Positions 15,312 to 23,157 of a DNA stretch of 64,000 nucleotides are shown one piece after another. Made by a program: the position numbers and the translations under genes. The number at the start of each line of letters is the position of its first letter. Position 1 is the first letter of the stretch. The notes under the pieces were generated by a model that searched no databases, was not told where the DNA came from, and saw only the letters and a list, made by a program, of their open reading frames with translations. Source of the stretch: an uncultured Christensenella sp. (GTDB lineage Bacteria; Bacillota; Clostridia; Christensenellales; Borkfalkiaceae); the NCBI GenBank assembly GCA_910586065.1, contig CAJUGI010000002.1, forward strand, positions 59,868 through 123,867, written 5' to 3'.

Positions 15312-15962
15312 TCAGCGTAACTTTGGGCGCGTTACCGTTTCGCCGCTTTTCAGGTCAAAGTCCGCAATGTCAGGCGCAGGCATAATGCCAAGACCCTTTA
15401 TCCATTCGGCAACCGTACTTTGCGGAGTTTCCGCCGCAAACCGTCTGCCCGCAACCCAGGCCGCGGACGGCGCAAGCGCATGTAAATTTATATCGCTTGA
15501 ACCGATACCGCTGGAATGGGAAGTGCAGAAGGGGATTATCTTTTTGCCGGAAAAATCGTAACTTTCCAAAAAAGTATAAATAATTTTCGGCGCTTGCCCG
15601 TGCCAGATAGGGTAACCTAAAAATATAACGCTGTATTTATCGATATTTTCAACGTTTCCGCTTATTGCGGGGCGGGCCGTTGCGTCAGCCTGTTCGCGGT
15701 CGGCTCTGCCGCCGGTATAATACTGCAAATCCTCCGCCGTGTAAGGCGCTTCGGGTATAATTTCGTAAACCGTTCCCTTGGTTGCCGTTTCAATATGCTT
15801 TGCAATAGTTTCGGTTGTGTTCATGCAGGAGAAATAAGCAATAAGAACATTGCCCGCGTCGGGCGCTTTATTGGCGTTATTGTCTCCGTTATTCGTTCCG
15901 CAGGCAGTTAATCCGAATAGAGCCATAACAACTGCTAAAATTACTCCTAAAAATTTTTTCAT
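15312..15962 (-). CDS. Flavodoxin-fold lipoprotein
   Basis: A 216-residue secreted, lipid-anchored flavodoxin. A lipoprotein signal (MKKFLGVILAVVMALFGLTAC) is followed by an Asn/Asp-rich linker and a flavodoxin domain with the FMN phosphate loop YFSCMNTTETIAKHI, the isoalloxazine region YPIWHGQAP and the acid segment CTSHSSGIGSSD. Such flavodoxins (Flavodoxin_4) often sit next to aldo/keto reductases and alcohol dehydrogenases in Firmicutes, as here. The start is the ATG at 15962. Its redox partner is unknown. Confidence 0.87.
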   Translation of the reverse strand: MKKFLGVILAVVMALFGLTACGTNNGDNNANKAPDAGNVLIAYFSCMNTTETIAKHIETATKGTVYEIIPEAPYTAEDLQYYTGGRADREQADATARPAISGNVENIDKYSVIFLGYPIWHGQAPKIIYTFLESYDFSGKKIIPFCTSHSSGIGSSDINLHALAPSAAWVAGRRFAAETPQSTVAEWIKGLGIMPAPDIADFDLKSGETVTRPKLR

Positions 15963-15982
15963 GCCGTGCCTACGCAAAACGT

Positions 15983-17149
15983 TTAAAAACTTTCCTGCAA
16001 AACGGCGCGTATATCCTTTTCATTCATAACCTTATAACCGCCGTCCATAACCAGGGTGCTTTTTACCATTCCGTCGAGCATTTCCTTAGTTGCGCCGAGT
16101 TCTGTTATGTTCATAACAAGCCCGATTTTGCGCATCCATTTTTCCATAGCCGTTAGTCCCTCATTGGCAATTTGTTCCTGCGTTTTGCCTTTTGGGTTGA
16201 CGTTCCACACGTTTACTGCGTAGCGGGCAAACTTCGCCGTGCCGTAGGGCAAAATGTATTTATAGTAAGGCACAGTGACTGCGGCAAGAGTCATTCCGTG
16301 CGTTGCGTCTGTATAAGCGGCAACCGCCTGTCCAAGCATATGCACCATCCAGTCGGTGGATTTGCCCTTTGCAACAAGCGTGTTCAGCGCCCAGGTTGCC
16401 GTCCACATAATGTTGCTTCTCGCTTCGTAGTCCGCGGGGTTTTCAACGGCTACGTCCGCGCTGTGAATTAAAGAGCGCAAAAGTCCTTCCATAATGTAAT
16501 CGCTGGTGTTGTCGTCCGTGCCGGAAAAATACTGTTCCAAAATATGCGACATTATATCATAGATGCCCGATACCATTTGATATTCAGGAAGCGTAAAGGT
16601 AAATTCGGGGTTCATTACGGAAAATTTGGGGAATACTTTTTCCCCGAACACGTGCCCTATTTTGAGTTTTTGCGCGTGGTTGGTAATAACCGAACCGCCG
16701 TTCATCTCGCTTCCCGTGCCAACCATGGTAAGCACGCAACCTACGGGGATAATATCGCAGGTCGGTTCTTCAAAGCGGATAAAATACTTATCCCAAGCGT
16801 CGTCGTTGCAGTTCACCGAAACGGAAACGGCTTTTGCGTAATCGCATACCGAGCCGCCGCCGACGGCTAAAATCAAATCGGCTTTTGCCTTTTTTGCGCG
16901 CTCGATACCCTCGTTCAGCTTTTCAACGGTGGGGTTGGGCATAACGCCCGCGTCCTCGTAAACGTTTTTGCCGTTGGCTTTAAGAATGGCAACGACTTTA
17001 TCGTAAATTCCGTTCTTCTTTATTGAGCCGCCGCCGTAAACAAGGAAAACGTTTTTGCCGTATTTGGGCAGTTCTTCGTTCAGTCCGTTTAAAGCGTCTT
17101 TGCCGAAGTAGAGTTTGGTGGGGTTGCAATAAGTAAAGTTTCCTAACAT
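15983..17149 (-). CDS. Iron-containing alcohol dehydrogenase (BdhA/YqhD type)
   Basis: A 388-residue group III alcohol dehydrogenase that reduces aldehydes with NAD(P)H. The nucleotide loop GGGSVCDYAKA is near residue 97 and metal-binding positions include the His in IYDIMSHILEQYFSG and the His in DATHGMTLAAV. It opens with FTYCNPTKLYFGKDAL, as do BdhA and YqhD. Next to an aldo/keto reductase and under a divergent regulator, the arrangement recalls E. coli yqhC-yqhD-dkgA, an aldehyde detoxification locus; here the regulator is LysR rather than AraC type. A detoxification role is inference. Confidence 0.93.
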   Translation of the reverse strand: MLGNFTYCNPTKLYFGKDALNGLNEELPKYGKNVFLVYGGGSIKKNGIYDKVVAILKANGKNVYEDAGVMPNPTVEKLNEGIERAKKAKADLILAVGGGSVCDYAKAVSVSVNCNDDAWDKYFIRFEEPTCDIIPVGCVLTMVGTGSEMNGGSVITNHAQKLKIGHVFGEKVFPKFSVMNPEFTFTLPEYQMVSGIYDIMSHILEQYFSGTDDNTSDYIMEGLLRSLIHSADVAVENPADYEARSNIMWTATWALNTLVAKGKSTDWMVHMLGQAVAAYTDATHGMTLAAVTVPYYKYILPYGTAKFARYAVNVWNVNPKGKTQEQIANEGLTAMEKWMRKIGLVMNITELGATKEMLDGMVKSTLVMDGGYKVMNEKDIRAVLQESF

Positions 17150-17176
17150 TTTAATTTCTCCTGAATAATTTTTATT

Positions 17177-17830
17177 TTATAAAATCCGTACGGGCGGACT
17201 GTCCGTTTGCGGTGCGGTAATTCCGGATTTTTTGTCCGCCTCTATACATTGTGAATTGAGTACGCTTGCGATTTTTTTGATTATTTTAGCGGGAACGCCG
17301 GCAACTACTGCGTTTTCGGGCACGTCTTTCGTGACTACCGCGCCCGCCGCAATTACGGAATTATCACCCACTGTTACGCCCGAAAGAATTGTTGCGTGCG
17401 CGCCAACCCAAACACGGTTGCCTATTTTTACAGGTGCGGGCAACATATTTTTGCGTTTTTCGGGATTCAAGTCATGGTTGATTGTAGCAATTACAACCTG
17501 TTGACCTATCATAACGTTGTCTCCGATTTCTATGCCGCCTTGGTCCTGAAAACAGCAACCCGAATTGATAAATACGTTTTTGCCGATTTTGATATTTTGT
17601 CCGTAGTCTGCATTGAACGGCGGAAAGATTACAAAATTTTCGTCAACCTTTTGCCCCGTGAGTTCGGAAAACAACTTGCGCAGTTCTTCGGGCGTTCGGT
17701 ATTCCTTATTCATTTCAACGGTTATCTTTCTTGCCCTTTGCGCCATTTCGTGCATATGCAGGTGTATTTCGGAATCGGCTACGATATACGTCTGCTTTTC
17801 CATTTCTTTTTTGAACTCTGCCGTATTCAT
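17177..17830 (-). CDS. Maltose/galactoside O-acetyltransferase-like hexapeptide protein
   Basis: A 217-residue left-handed beta-helix acetyltransferase. The N-terminal helical cap (residues 1-60) is that of Mac/LacA enzymes; the hexapeptide repeats include IGKNVFINSGCCFQDQGGIEIGDNV, and the loop IATINHDL carries the catalytic His; VWVGAHATILSGVTVGDNSVIAAGAVV follows. It should acetylate a sugar or similar from acetyl-CoA. A C-terminal extension of about 25 residues after VVAGVPAKIIKKI is unusual. It is the first gene of the operon divergent from the LysR gene and has a GGGAGG site. Confidence 0.88.
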   Translation of the reverse strand: MNTAEFKKEMEKQTYIVADSEIHLHMHEMAQRARKITVEMNKEYRTPEELRKLFSELTGQKVDENFVIFPPFNADYGQNIKIGKNVFINSGCCFQDQGGIEIGDNVMIGQQVVIATINHDLNPEKRKNMLPAPVKIGNRVWVGAHATILSGVTVGDNSVIAAGAVVTKDVPENAVVAGVPAKIIKKIASVLNSQCIEADKKSGITAPQTDSPPVRIL

Positions 17831-17911
17831 AAAACCTCCCTAATCTACACTAATATTTTATTTTTCAGTGCAATATATGTCAAATACTTATATTTTATAT
17901 CAAAACCATAA

Positions 17912-17940
17912 TTGACTGGCATACTTTATTTTGTTATGAT
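17912..17940 (+). promoter_or_regulatory. Promoter of the LysR gene
   Basis: TTGACT (17912-17917), 17 bases, TATGAT (17935-17940) with an upstream TG; the ATG follows six bases later at 17947. No ribosome site fits in the gap. Confidence 0.8.
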
Positions 17941-17946
17941 TAATTT

Positions 17947-18822
17947 ATGGAATTAAGAGAATTAAAATATTTTTTGGCGGTTGCAAGAGAGCAAAGTATA
18001 TCGAAAGCCGCTTCAAGTTTATTCGTTACGCAACCGAATTTATCACGGCAAATGCAGAACCTCGAAAAAGAAGTGGGGCAACGGCTCTTTATTCGCGGTA
18101 CAAGAAAAATCACGCTTACTGAAGCGGGAAGGCTTCTTTATAAGCGTGCGGAAGAAATTATTGAATTGTATAATAAAACCGAAACCGAACTGAATAAGCC
18201 GATTACCGATATAGGCGGCGACATCTATATCGGCGGCGGCGAAAGTTACGTTATGGGGCTCATTGCAAAAGCGGCGCACGGAGTTCAAAAAGATTATCCC
18301 AACGTAAGATTCCATCTGTTCAGCGGCGATATGGTTGCGGTTTCGGAAAAGTTGGATAAAGGACTTATAGATTTCGGAATTTTTATCGAACCCGCCGACC
18401 TTTCTAAATACGATTATCTTCGTTTGCCGCTGACGGACACCTGGGGCGTGCTTATGCGCAAAGACAGTCCGCTTGCCGAAAAAAAATATATTACACCCGA
18501 AGATTTGCGGGATGAACCGCTTATACGCTCAAAACATTCTTTGGGCAAAAGCATAATTTCGGATTGGTTTAAAAAAAGTGCGGATGAACTTAATATCGTG
18601 GCGACATATAATCTGTTGTATAATGCGTCTATTCTTGTGGAAGAGGGCATAGGTTATGCCGTCGGGCTGGATAAAATCATAAATACAAGCGGCGACAGCA
18701 ATCTCTGTTTTGTGCCGTTTTACCCTAAGTTGGAATCCCGCCTTGATATTGCGTGGAAGAAATATCAGGTGTTTACGAAGGGCGCTGAAATTTTTTTAAA
18801 AAAGTTGCAGGAAATTTTGTGA
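17947..18822 (+). CDS. LysR-family transcriptional regulator
   Basis: A 291-residue regulator. The winged HTH occupies residues 1-60 (MELRELKYFLAVAREQSISKA, LFVTQPNLSRQMQNLEKEVG) and the two-lobed effector domain follows from ~90. It is divergent from the acetyltransferase, Fe-ADH, flavodoxin and aldo/keto reductase operon, which it most likely controls from the 117-bp shared gap. The effector is unknown; aldehydes are a reasonable guess by analogy. The start directly follows the -10 box by six bases, so the message is probably leaderless. Confidence 0.94.
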   Translation: MELRELKYFLAVAREQSISKAASSLFVTQPNLSRQMQNLEKEVGQRLFIRGTRKITLTEAGRLLYKRAEEIIELYNKTETELNKPITDIGGDIYIGGGESYVMGLIAKAAHGVQKDYPNVRFHLFSGDMVAVSEKLDKGLIDFGIFIEPADLSKYDYLRLPLTDTWGVLMRKDSPLAEKKYITPEDLRDEPLIRSKHSLGKSIISDWFKKSADELNIVATYNLLYNASILVEEGIGYAVGLDKIINTSGDSNLCFVPFYPKLESRLDIAWKKYQVFTKGAEIFLKKLQEIL

Positions 18823-18847
18823 CGGGGATTTTTTTGAGTTTTTAAAA

Positions 18848-19792
18848 CTAATTTCTTATAATTATGTAGGTTAAATATCCTATGTACATAATTACGAAAA
18901 GGGCGCCGCCGGTGCGATTTATTTTGTTTGAAAACAATGCGAAAACCGCAATAAGCGCGCCTGACGCCAGCATAACAAGCAAATCCGCGAGGGAGGAGTG
19001 CGTAAGCGCTATAGGGCTGATTGCGGACGAAAGACCGGTTATGAATGCTATGTTGAATATATTGGAGCCGACGATATTGCCTATGGCGATGTCGTTTTCT
19101 TTTTTTATTGCCGCAACGACGCTTGTGACAAGTTCGGGCAAGGACGTGCCTGCGGCGACTATCGTCAGTCCTACAAGGGATTCGCTCATTCCGAAGGCTT
19201 TGGCGATTTTGGACGCGTTGTCAACCACGAGTTTGCCGCCGAAAATTATTCCCGCAAGCCCCAGAGCGGCAAACAGAACGCTTTTTATTAGCGTGCCTTT
19301 TTTAACCTCTTTTGAGTTTTGTTGCGGGCTTCCGCTATTTTTTGCGCGTAAAATCAGCCATACGGCGTAAGATATGAATAAAACGAACAGAATTACACCT
19401 TCAAACACGTCGATTTTGAGCGGCGTAATTACAAATGCGAATAATATGAGCATTAAATACAGAACGAGCATTGCCGGCAAATCGTACTTTTTGACGTCTT
19501 TTCCGATTGCCGTCGGGATTATGAGTGCGCTTAAGCCCGAAATAAGCAGAGTGTTGAATATATTTGAGCCTATTACGTTGCCGAAACTTAAATCGTTTAA
19601 GCCTTTTATTGAGCCGATTAAACTTACGGAAGCTTCGGGGGCGCTTGTGCCTATCGAAACCAGAGTTAAGCCTATTACGAGCGGGGGGATTTTTAAAGCG
19701 CGGGCTATATTACACGAGCCGTCGACAAACAAATCGGCGCCCTTTACAAGCAAAATCATGCCCGAAACGAGTAAAATGCAAGTAATTACCAT
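18848..19792 (-). CDS. CaCA-family Na+(H+)/Ca2+ antiporter, YrbG type
   Basis: A 314-residue inner-membrane antiporter with ten hydrophobic spans in two inverted halves. The alpha repeats are seen twice: GLTLVSIGTSAPEASVSLIGSI (~42) and GLTIVAAGTSLPELVTSV (~205), each followed by GNVIGSNIFN or GNIVGSNIFN. The Glu in SAPE and LPE coordinates the ion in this family. A short charged loop (KNSGSPQQNSKEVKKG) separates the halves. It ends convergently with the LysR gene, only 25 bases apart. The exact ion pair cannot be read from the sequence. Confidence 0.92.
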   Translation of the reverse strand: MVITCILLVSGMILLVKGADLFVDGSCNIARALKIPPLVIGLTLVSIGTSAPEASVSLIGSIKGLNDLSFGNVIGSNIFNTLLISGLSALIIPTAIGKDVKKYDLPAMLVLYLMLILFAFVITPLKIDVFEGVILFVLFISYAVWLILRAKNSGSPQQNSKEVKKGTLIKSVLFAALGLAGIIFGGKLVVDNASKIAKAFGMSESLVGLTIVAAGTSLPELVTSVVAAIKKENDIAIGNIVGSNIFNIAFITGLSSAISPIALTHSSLADLLVMLASGALIAVFALFSNKINRTGGALFVIMYIGYLTYIIIRN

Positions 19793-19830
19793 AGTTTAAT
19801 ATATTTTCGGTTTGCATAATTATAACAAAA

Positions 19831-19852
19831 AACGGCGCGGTAATGCGCCGTT
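19831..19852 (-). terminator. Intrinsic terminator after kdgK
   Basis: AACGGCGC / GCGCCGTT perfect stem with a 6-nt loop; on the minus strand it is followed by TTTTTTG, downstream of the kdgK stop. The 165 bases between it and kdgK are noncoding and T/G-rich. Confidence 0.75.
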
Positions 19853-20016
19853 AAACCTGATTTTTATATGGACAAATCAGACCTTTTTATGTAATTTTCA
19901 GACATTTTGCCTTTTAAAAAACGCCGTTTTTTGCACAAAAAAGCGCAAAAAACGGGCGTTTTTATTAAAATCAGAGTTAAAAATCAAACCGAAAAAAGGC
20001 GGTTTTTTAGGGGGGG

Positions 20017-21057
20017 TTAACGCCTGATTTCGTATTCCTGATTCATAAGTTTTGTGATTGATTCTTCGTCGTCGGTAATGTTGAAATCGCCGTGCATAGT
20101 GTGCTTAATTACGGATGACGCGACGGCAAAATTAACGATGTCTTCGGCCGGCATTTTGCGCATAACGGCGTAAATCATTCCACTTGCGAAAGCGTCGCCG
20201 CCGCCGACTCTGTCAAGGATGTTGAAACGGAAAGTACGGCTTTCATACGTTTCGCCTTCGTACCACATAAACGCCTTTAAGCTGTTTTCGCTGCCGGAGT
20301 GAACGTAGCGCACGTGTCTGCCGATTGCTTTAATATTGGGGTAGCGTTTGTTGATTTCGCGGAAAATCCTGTCCTGTTCTTTATAGGAAGGGTTCATGGA
20401 AAGTCCGTCCTTTAAATCTCTGCCGTCGGGACCGACGAGATGGAAAGGTTCGATTCCGAACAGAACGTTCACATAGGGGAGATATTCGGTTATGCAGTCG
20501 CGCGCTTCCTGCCAACCCCAGAGGGCCGAACGGAAATTGCAGTCAAAACTGACGGTTATTTTAAGTTCCTGCGCCGCCTTTAACGCATACATAATGAGTT
20601 CGCGGCAGTTTTGCGAAAGCGCGGGAGTTATGCCGGAGAGGTGCAGCCAGGTGAAGCCTTTGAGTTTTTCCTTGAAATCGACGGTTGAAAAGTTGTATTT
20701 GGCAAAGGCGGAATCCTTTCTGTCGTATGTCACTTTTGAAGAGCGCACGCCGAAACCCTCTTCCAGAAAGTAAATGCCCATTCTGCCTTCGGGCGCGTAA
20801 ATGCACGGCGAGCAGTGTACGTCGTTAGAGCGGAGATATCTTATCGCCGCTTTGCCTATGGAAGAATCGGGAACCACGGTGAAATAAGAGGCGTCTATTC
20901 CCAGATTGGAAAGGGAAGCGGCGACGTTTGCTTCGGCTCCGCCGTAAGTTACTTTGAATTCGTCGGTTGTGCGTATTTTTTCGTAATTGGGAGGCGAAAG
21001 GCGAAGAAGTAATTCGCCCATAGTGATAAATCTGATATTATCGGTATTGCCTGACAT
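20017..21057 (-). CDS. kdgK: PfkB-family sugar kinase, 2-keto-3-deoxygluconate kinase type
   Basis: A 346-residue ribokinase-fold kinase. The N-terminal substrate motif VTYGGAEANVAASLSNLG (~35) and the C-terminal ATP/anion-hole motif DRVGGGDAFASGMIYA (~285) are PfkB signatures. GELLLRLSPPNYEKI at the start and FDCNFRSALWGW in the middle are characteristic of KdgK, which phosphorylates 2-keto-3-deoxygluconate for hexuronate breakdown. The start is ATG 21057 behind CGGGGAAA; the frame is open for about 300 bases further upstream, but without a credible start. No other uronate genes are adjacent, so the sugar is inferred from sequence only. Confidence 0.85.
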   Translation of the reverse strand: MSGNTDNIRFITMGELLLRLSPPNYEKIRTTDEFKVTYGGAEANVAASLSNLGIDASYFTVVPDSSIGKAAIRYLRSNDVHCSPCIYAPEGRMGIYFLEEGFGVRSSKVTYDRKDSAFAKYNFSTVDFKEKLKGFTWLHLSGITPALSQNCRELIMYALKAAQELKITVSFDCNFRSALWGWQEARDCITEYLPYVNVLFGIEPFHLVGPDGRDLKDGLSMNPSYKEQDRIFREINKRYPNIKAIGRHVRYVHSGSENSLKAFMWYEGETYESRTFRFNILDRVGGGDAFASGMIYAVMRKMPAEDIVNFAVASSVIKHTMHGDFNITDDEESITKLMNQEYEIRR

Positions 21058-21136
21058 AAAAAATTTCCCCGAAAATTTCAATAACTGTATTATATCATCT
21101 ATTTTTAGCCGTGTAAATAGCAAAAGAAAAAATATG

Positions 21137-21165
21137 TTGCAATTTTTGCGCGTATTTGTTAAACT
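21137..21165 (+). promoter_or_regulatory. Promoter with adjacent start codon
   Basis: TTGCAA (21137-21142), 17 bases, TAAACT (21160-21165), then six T and the ATG at 21172. No ribosome site is present. Confidence 0.65.
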
Positions 21166-21171
21166 TTTTTT

Positions 21172-21450
21172 ATGAAACTTAAAGTGACGGTAAATTCCGT
21201 TGCATATGATACGGAGTACGGAGGCGAACAAATTCTGGACGCGGTGAAAGGGGAATTTTTTCCGGATGAAATTTTCAGGCTGCCGTTTTTCAGAATTATA
21301 ATAGACGAGATAATAGACGGCGCGCTGTGTTTCAGACTGATGGAAGGCGCAGAAGCGCACTATTTTGTGCTGGACGGTGAAAACAGAACGGCGGAATTTT
21401 TGCGTACGACGAGCATTGGGGAGGACGGGTTTTCGTTTGAACTGATATGA
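21172..21450 (+). CDS. Small protein of unknown function
   Basis: A 92-residue acidic cytoplasmic protein (MKLKVTVNSVAYDTEYGGEQ...) of alternating strands and helices, without Cys motifs or membrane spans. It overlaps the next gene (yjbR-like) by ATGA and heads a three-gene operon that ends with a 2-hydroxyacid dehydrogenase. The start follows a -10 box by six bases and lacks a ribosome site, so a leaderless message is likely. I do not recognise the family. Confidence 0.75.
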   Translation: MKLKVTVNSVAYDTEYGGEQILDAVKGEFFPDEIFRLPFFRIIIDEIIDGALCFRLMEGAEAHYFVLDGENRTAEFLRTTSIGEDGFSFELI

Positions 21451-21815
21451 CGAGAGAAGAAGTTTTAAAATTTGTAGACAATATGGCGGGCGCGAAGTAC
21501 GATTTTCCGTTCGAAGGGGATTTTTATTCCGCCGTTTTAAGGCGTTCGGACAGCGGAAAGTGGTTCGGCATAGTTATACGCGCGCCGGAGAATTATTTTT
21601 TGAGATACGAAGCGGAGGTTCCCGAAGAAAAAGCGGTTTTGTGCCTTAAATGTCCGCCTGATTTGCAGGATTTTTTGAAGGTCAAATATCGGGGGAAAAT
21701 TCTGCCGGCTTACCATATGAATAAAAAACACTGGATTTCGGTTGTTTTGCAATCGGACGTACCGCAGGAAGAAACAGAAAAGCTTTTAGAGCTTGCATTC
21801 GAGGTTACCAAATAA
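21447..21815 (+). CDS. MmcQ/YjbR-family protein
   Basis: A 122-residue protein of the MmcQ/YjbR fold (DNA-binding-like CyaY fold). Typical features are the N-terminal EEVLKFVDNMAGAKYDFPFEGDF, the central strand KWFGIVI, LKCPPDLQDFLKVKYRGKILPAYHMNKKHWISV, and the C-terminal helix EETEKLLELAFEVTK. A role in DNA binding has been suggested for the fold but is unproven. It overlaps both neighbours (ATGA upstream and TAATG downstream), so it is firmly in the operon. Confidence 0.88.
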   Translation: MTREEVLKFVDNMAGAKYDFPFEGDFYSAVLRRSDSGKWFGIVIRAPENYFLRYEAEVPEEKAVLCLKCPPDLQDFLKVKYRGKILPAYHMNKKHWISVVLQSDVPQEETEKLLELAFEVTK

Positions 21816-22765
21816 TGAAAATTGCGATAAATACGAGCGGCGTGGATTACGGCGATATGGGCTTTTCGGAATTTGAAAAGCTTGGCGAAGTGGTTTATTT
21901 TAAGAACGTGCCGCGCGGGGAGCTTTTTGAAATTGCGAAGGATTGCGACGCGATTATAATAAACAAAGTTATTATAGACGAAGAATTTTTGTCGAGATGC
22001 CCGAAGATAAAGTACATCGGAGTATTTGCGACGGGATACAACGTGGTTGACCTTGACGCTTGCAGGGCGCACGGGGTTGTGGTTTGCAACGCGCCGGATT
22101 ATTCGACGCATGCGGTTTGCCAGCACGTTTTCGGGCTTTTGCTGAATTTTTACGGAAGAATAGGGGAATACAACGCTTCGGTTGCGGCGGGCGGCTGGGT
22201 GAAAAGCGATAATTTTTGCTATTACCTGGGCACGATGCGCGAGATTTACGGAAAGAATTTCGGCGTGTACGGTTACGGGAATATAGGTAAAGCCGTGGCG
22301 AAGGTTGCCGAAGCTTTCGGCGCGAACGTTTTTGTGTGCACAAGAACGGTTCCCGAAAACTGCGCGTATAAGACGGTTGGCTTTGAAGAGATGCTGAAGA
22401 CCTGCGATATAATTTCGCTGCACTGCCCTTTGACGGGGAGTACGGCGAAAATGATTAACCGCAGCACGCTTGCGCTTATGAAAAGAGACGCGGTGCTTGT
22501 GAATACCGCGCGCGGCGGGCTTGTGGACGAAAGGGCGCTTGCCGAAGCTTTGAACGGCGGAAAGTTGGGCGGGGCTTGTCTGGACGTTGTTGACAGCGAA
22601 CCTATGGCGGCGGATAATCCGCTTTTGGGCGCGAAAAACTGCATAATTACGCCGCATTCCGCCTGGCTTGCAAGAGAGACGAGGGAAAGGTTGTTCGGCA
22701 TTGTCGCCGGAAACTTAAAGGCGTTTATCGAAGGTAAGCCGAGAAACGTTGTAAATAATAAATAA
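21815..22765 (+). CDS. D-2-hydroxyacid dehydrogenase (hydroxypyruvate/glycerate type)
   Basis: A 316-residue NAD(H)-dependent dehydrogenase. The nucleotide-binding motif GVYGYGNIGKAVAKVAEAFGA is near residue 150; the catalytic Arg lies in NTARGGLVDERAL, the Glu in CLDVVDSEP and the His in ITPHSAW. The substrate loop KYIGVFATGYNVVDLDAC fits glycerate dehydrogenase/hydroxypyruvate reductase, though other 2-hydroxyacids are possible. The start codon overlaps the yjbR stop (TAATG). A strong terminator follows. Confidence 0.92.
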   Translation: MKIAINTSGVDYGDMGFSEFEKLGEVVYFKNVPRGELFEIAKDCDAIIINKVIIDEEFLSRCPKIKYIGVFATGYNVVDLDACRAHGVVVCNAPDYSTHAVCQHVFGLLLNFYGRIGEYNASVAAGGWVKSDNFCYYLGTMREIYGKNFGVYGYGNIGKAVAKVAEAFGANVFVCTRTVPENCAYKTVGFEEMLKTCDIISLHCPLTGSTAKMINRSTLALMKRDAVLVNTARGGLVDERALAEALNGGKLGGACLDVVDSEPMAADNPLLGAKNCIITPHSAWLARETRERLFGIVAGNLKAFIEGKPRNVVNNK

Positions 22766-22770
22766 AAGGT

Positions 22771-22803
22771 CGTCCGTTTCTTTTGTTGAAAGAAACGGAC
22801 GAA
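22771..22803 (+). terminator. Intrinsic terminator
   Basis: CGTCCGTTTCTTT (22771-22783) pairs perfectly with AAAGAAACGGACG (22789-22801); followed by AATTATTATT. Confidence 0.8.
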
Positions 22804-22870
22804 TTATTATTCTAACCGTAATTTTTACGGTTTGTAAGTTTTTTGAAAACAGGTTGTGTAATATGGAGGT

Positions 22871-23080
22871 ATGGAAGAGTTTTTTGAAAGATTTAAAAAA
22901 TTAAGAACCGGACACAATTTGTCACAGTCGAAAATTGCCGCGTGTTTGGGCGTGAAAGAGAAAACCGTTTTGCAGTGGGAAAACGGTGAGAGACTGCCGA
23001 GAGTGAAACAAGCTGTTAAAATCAAAAAATTTTTTAACGTTTCGTTGGATTACTTATTGGGGTTAGCTGACGATGAATAA
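22871..23080 (+). CDS. Small XRE-family (Cro/CI) repressor
   Basis: A 69-residue single HTH domain: FKKLRTGHNLSQSKIAACLG, VKEKTVLQWENGERLPRVKQA and FFNVSLDYLLGLADDE, the compact form typical of Clostridia. TAATAT ends six bases before the ATG at 22871; a GGAGG is present but abuts the start codon directly, too close to act as a normal ribosome site. It stands alone between two terminators, with no divergent partner gene, unlike the four other XRE genes in the window. Confidence 0.9.
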   Translation: MEEFFERFKKLRTGHNLSQSKIAACLGVKEKTVLQWENGERLPRVKQAVKIKKFFNVSLDYLLGLADDE

Positions 23081-23110
23081 AGATATGGTAAAATTATAAT
23101 TGAAAATAAA

Positions 23111-23144
23111 ATAGCCGCGGCGCGTGGATACGCGCCGCGGCTAT
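23111..23144. terminator. Bidirectional terminator
   Basis: ATAGCCGCGGCGCGT (23111-23125) pairs perfectly with ACGCGCCGCGGCTAT (23130-23144). It separates the XRE gene from the convergent lipoprotein gene. Confidence 0.8.
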
Positions 23145-23157
23145 GTTTTCAGTTACT

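Noticed and set aside
18043..18315. Antisense ORF within the LysR gene
   Set aside because: No start signals or conserved motifs; it is explained by codon bias of the LysR frame.
20017..21360. 447-codon version of the sugar kinase
   Set aside because: The extra ~100 N-terminal codons overlap the divergent promoter at 21137-21165 and the start of the 21172 gene, and PfkB proteins begin near the ATG at 21057.
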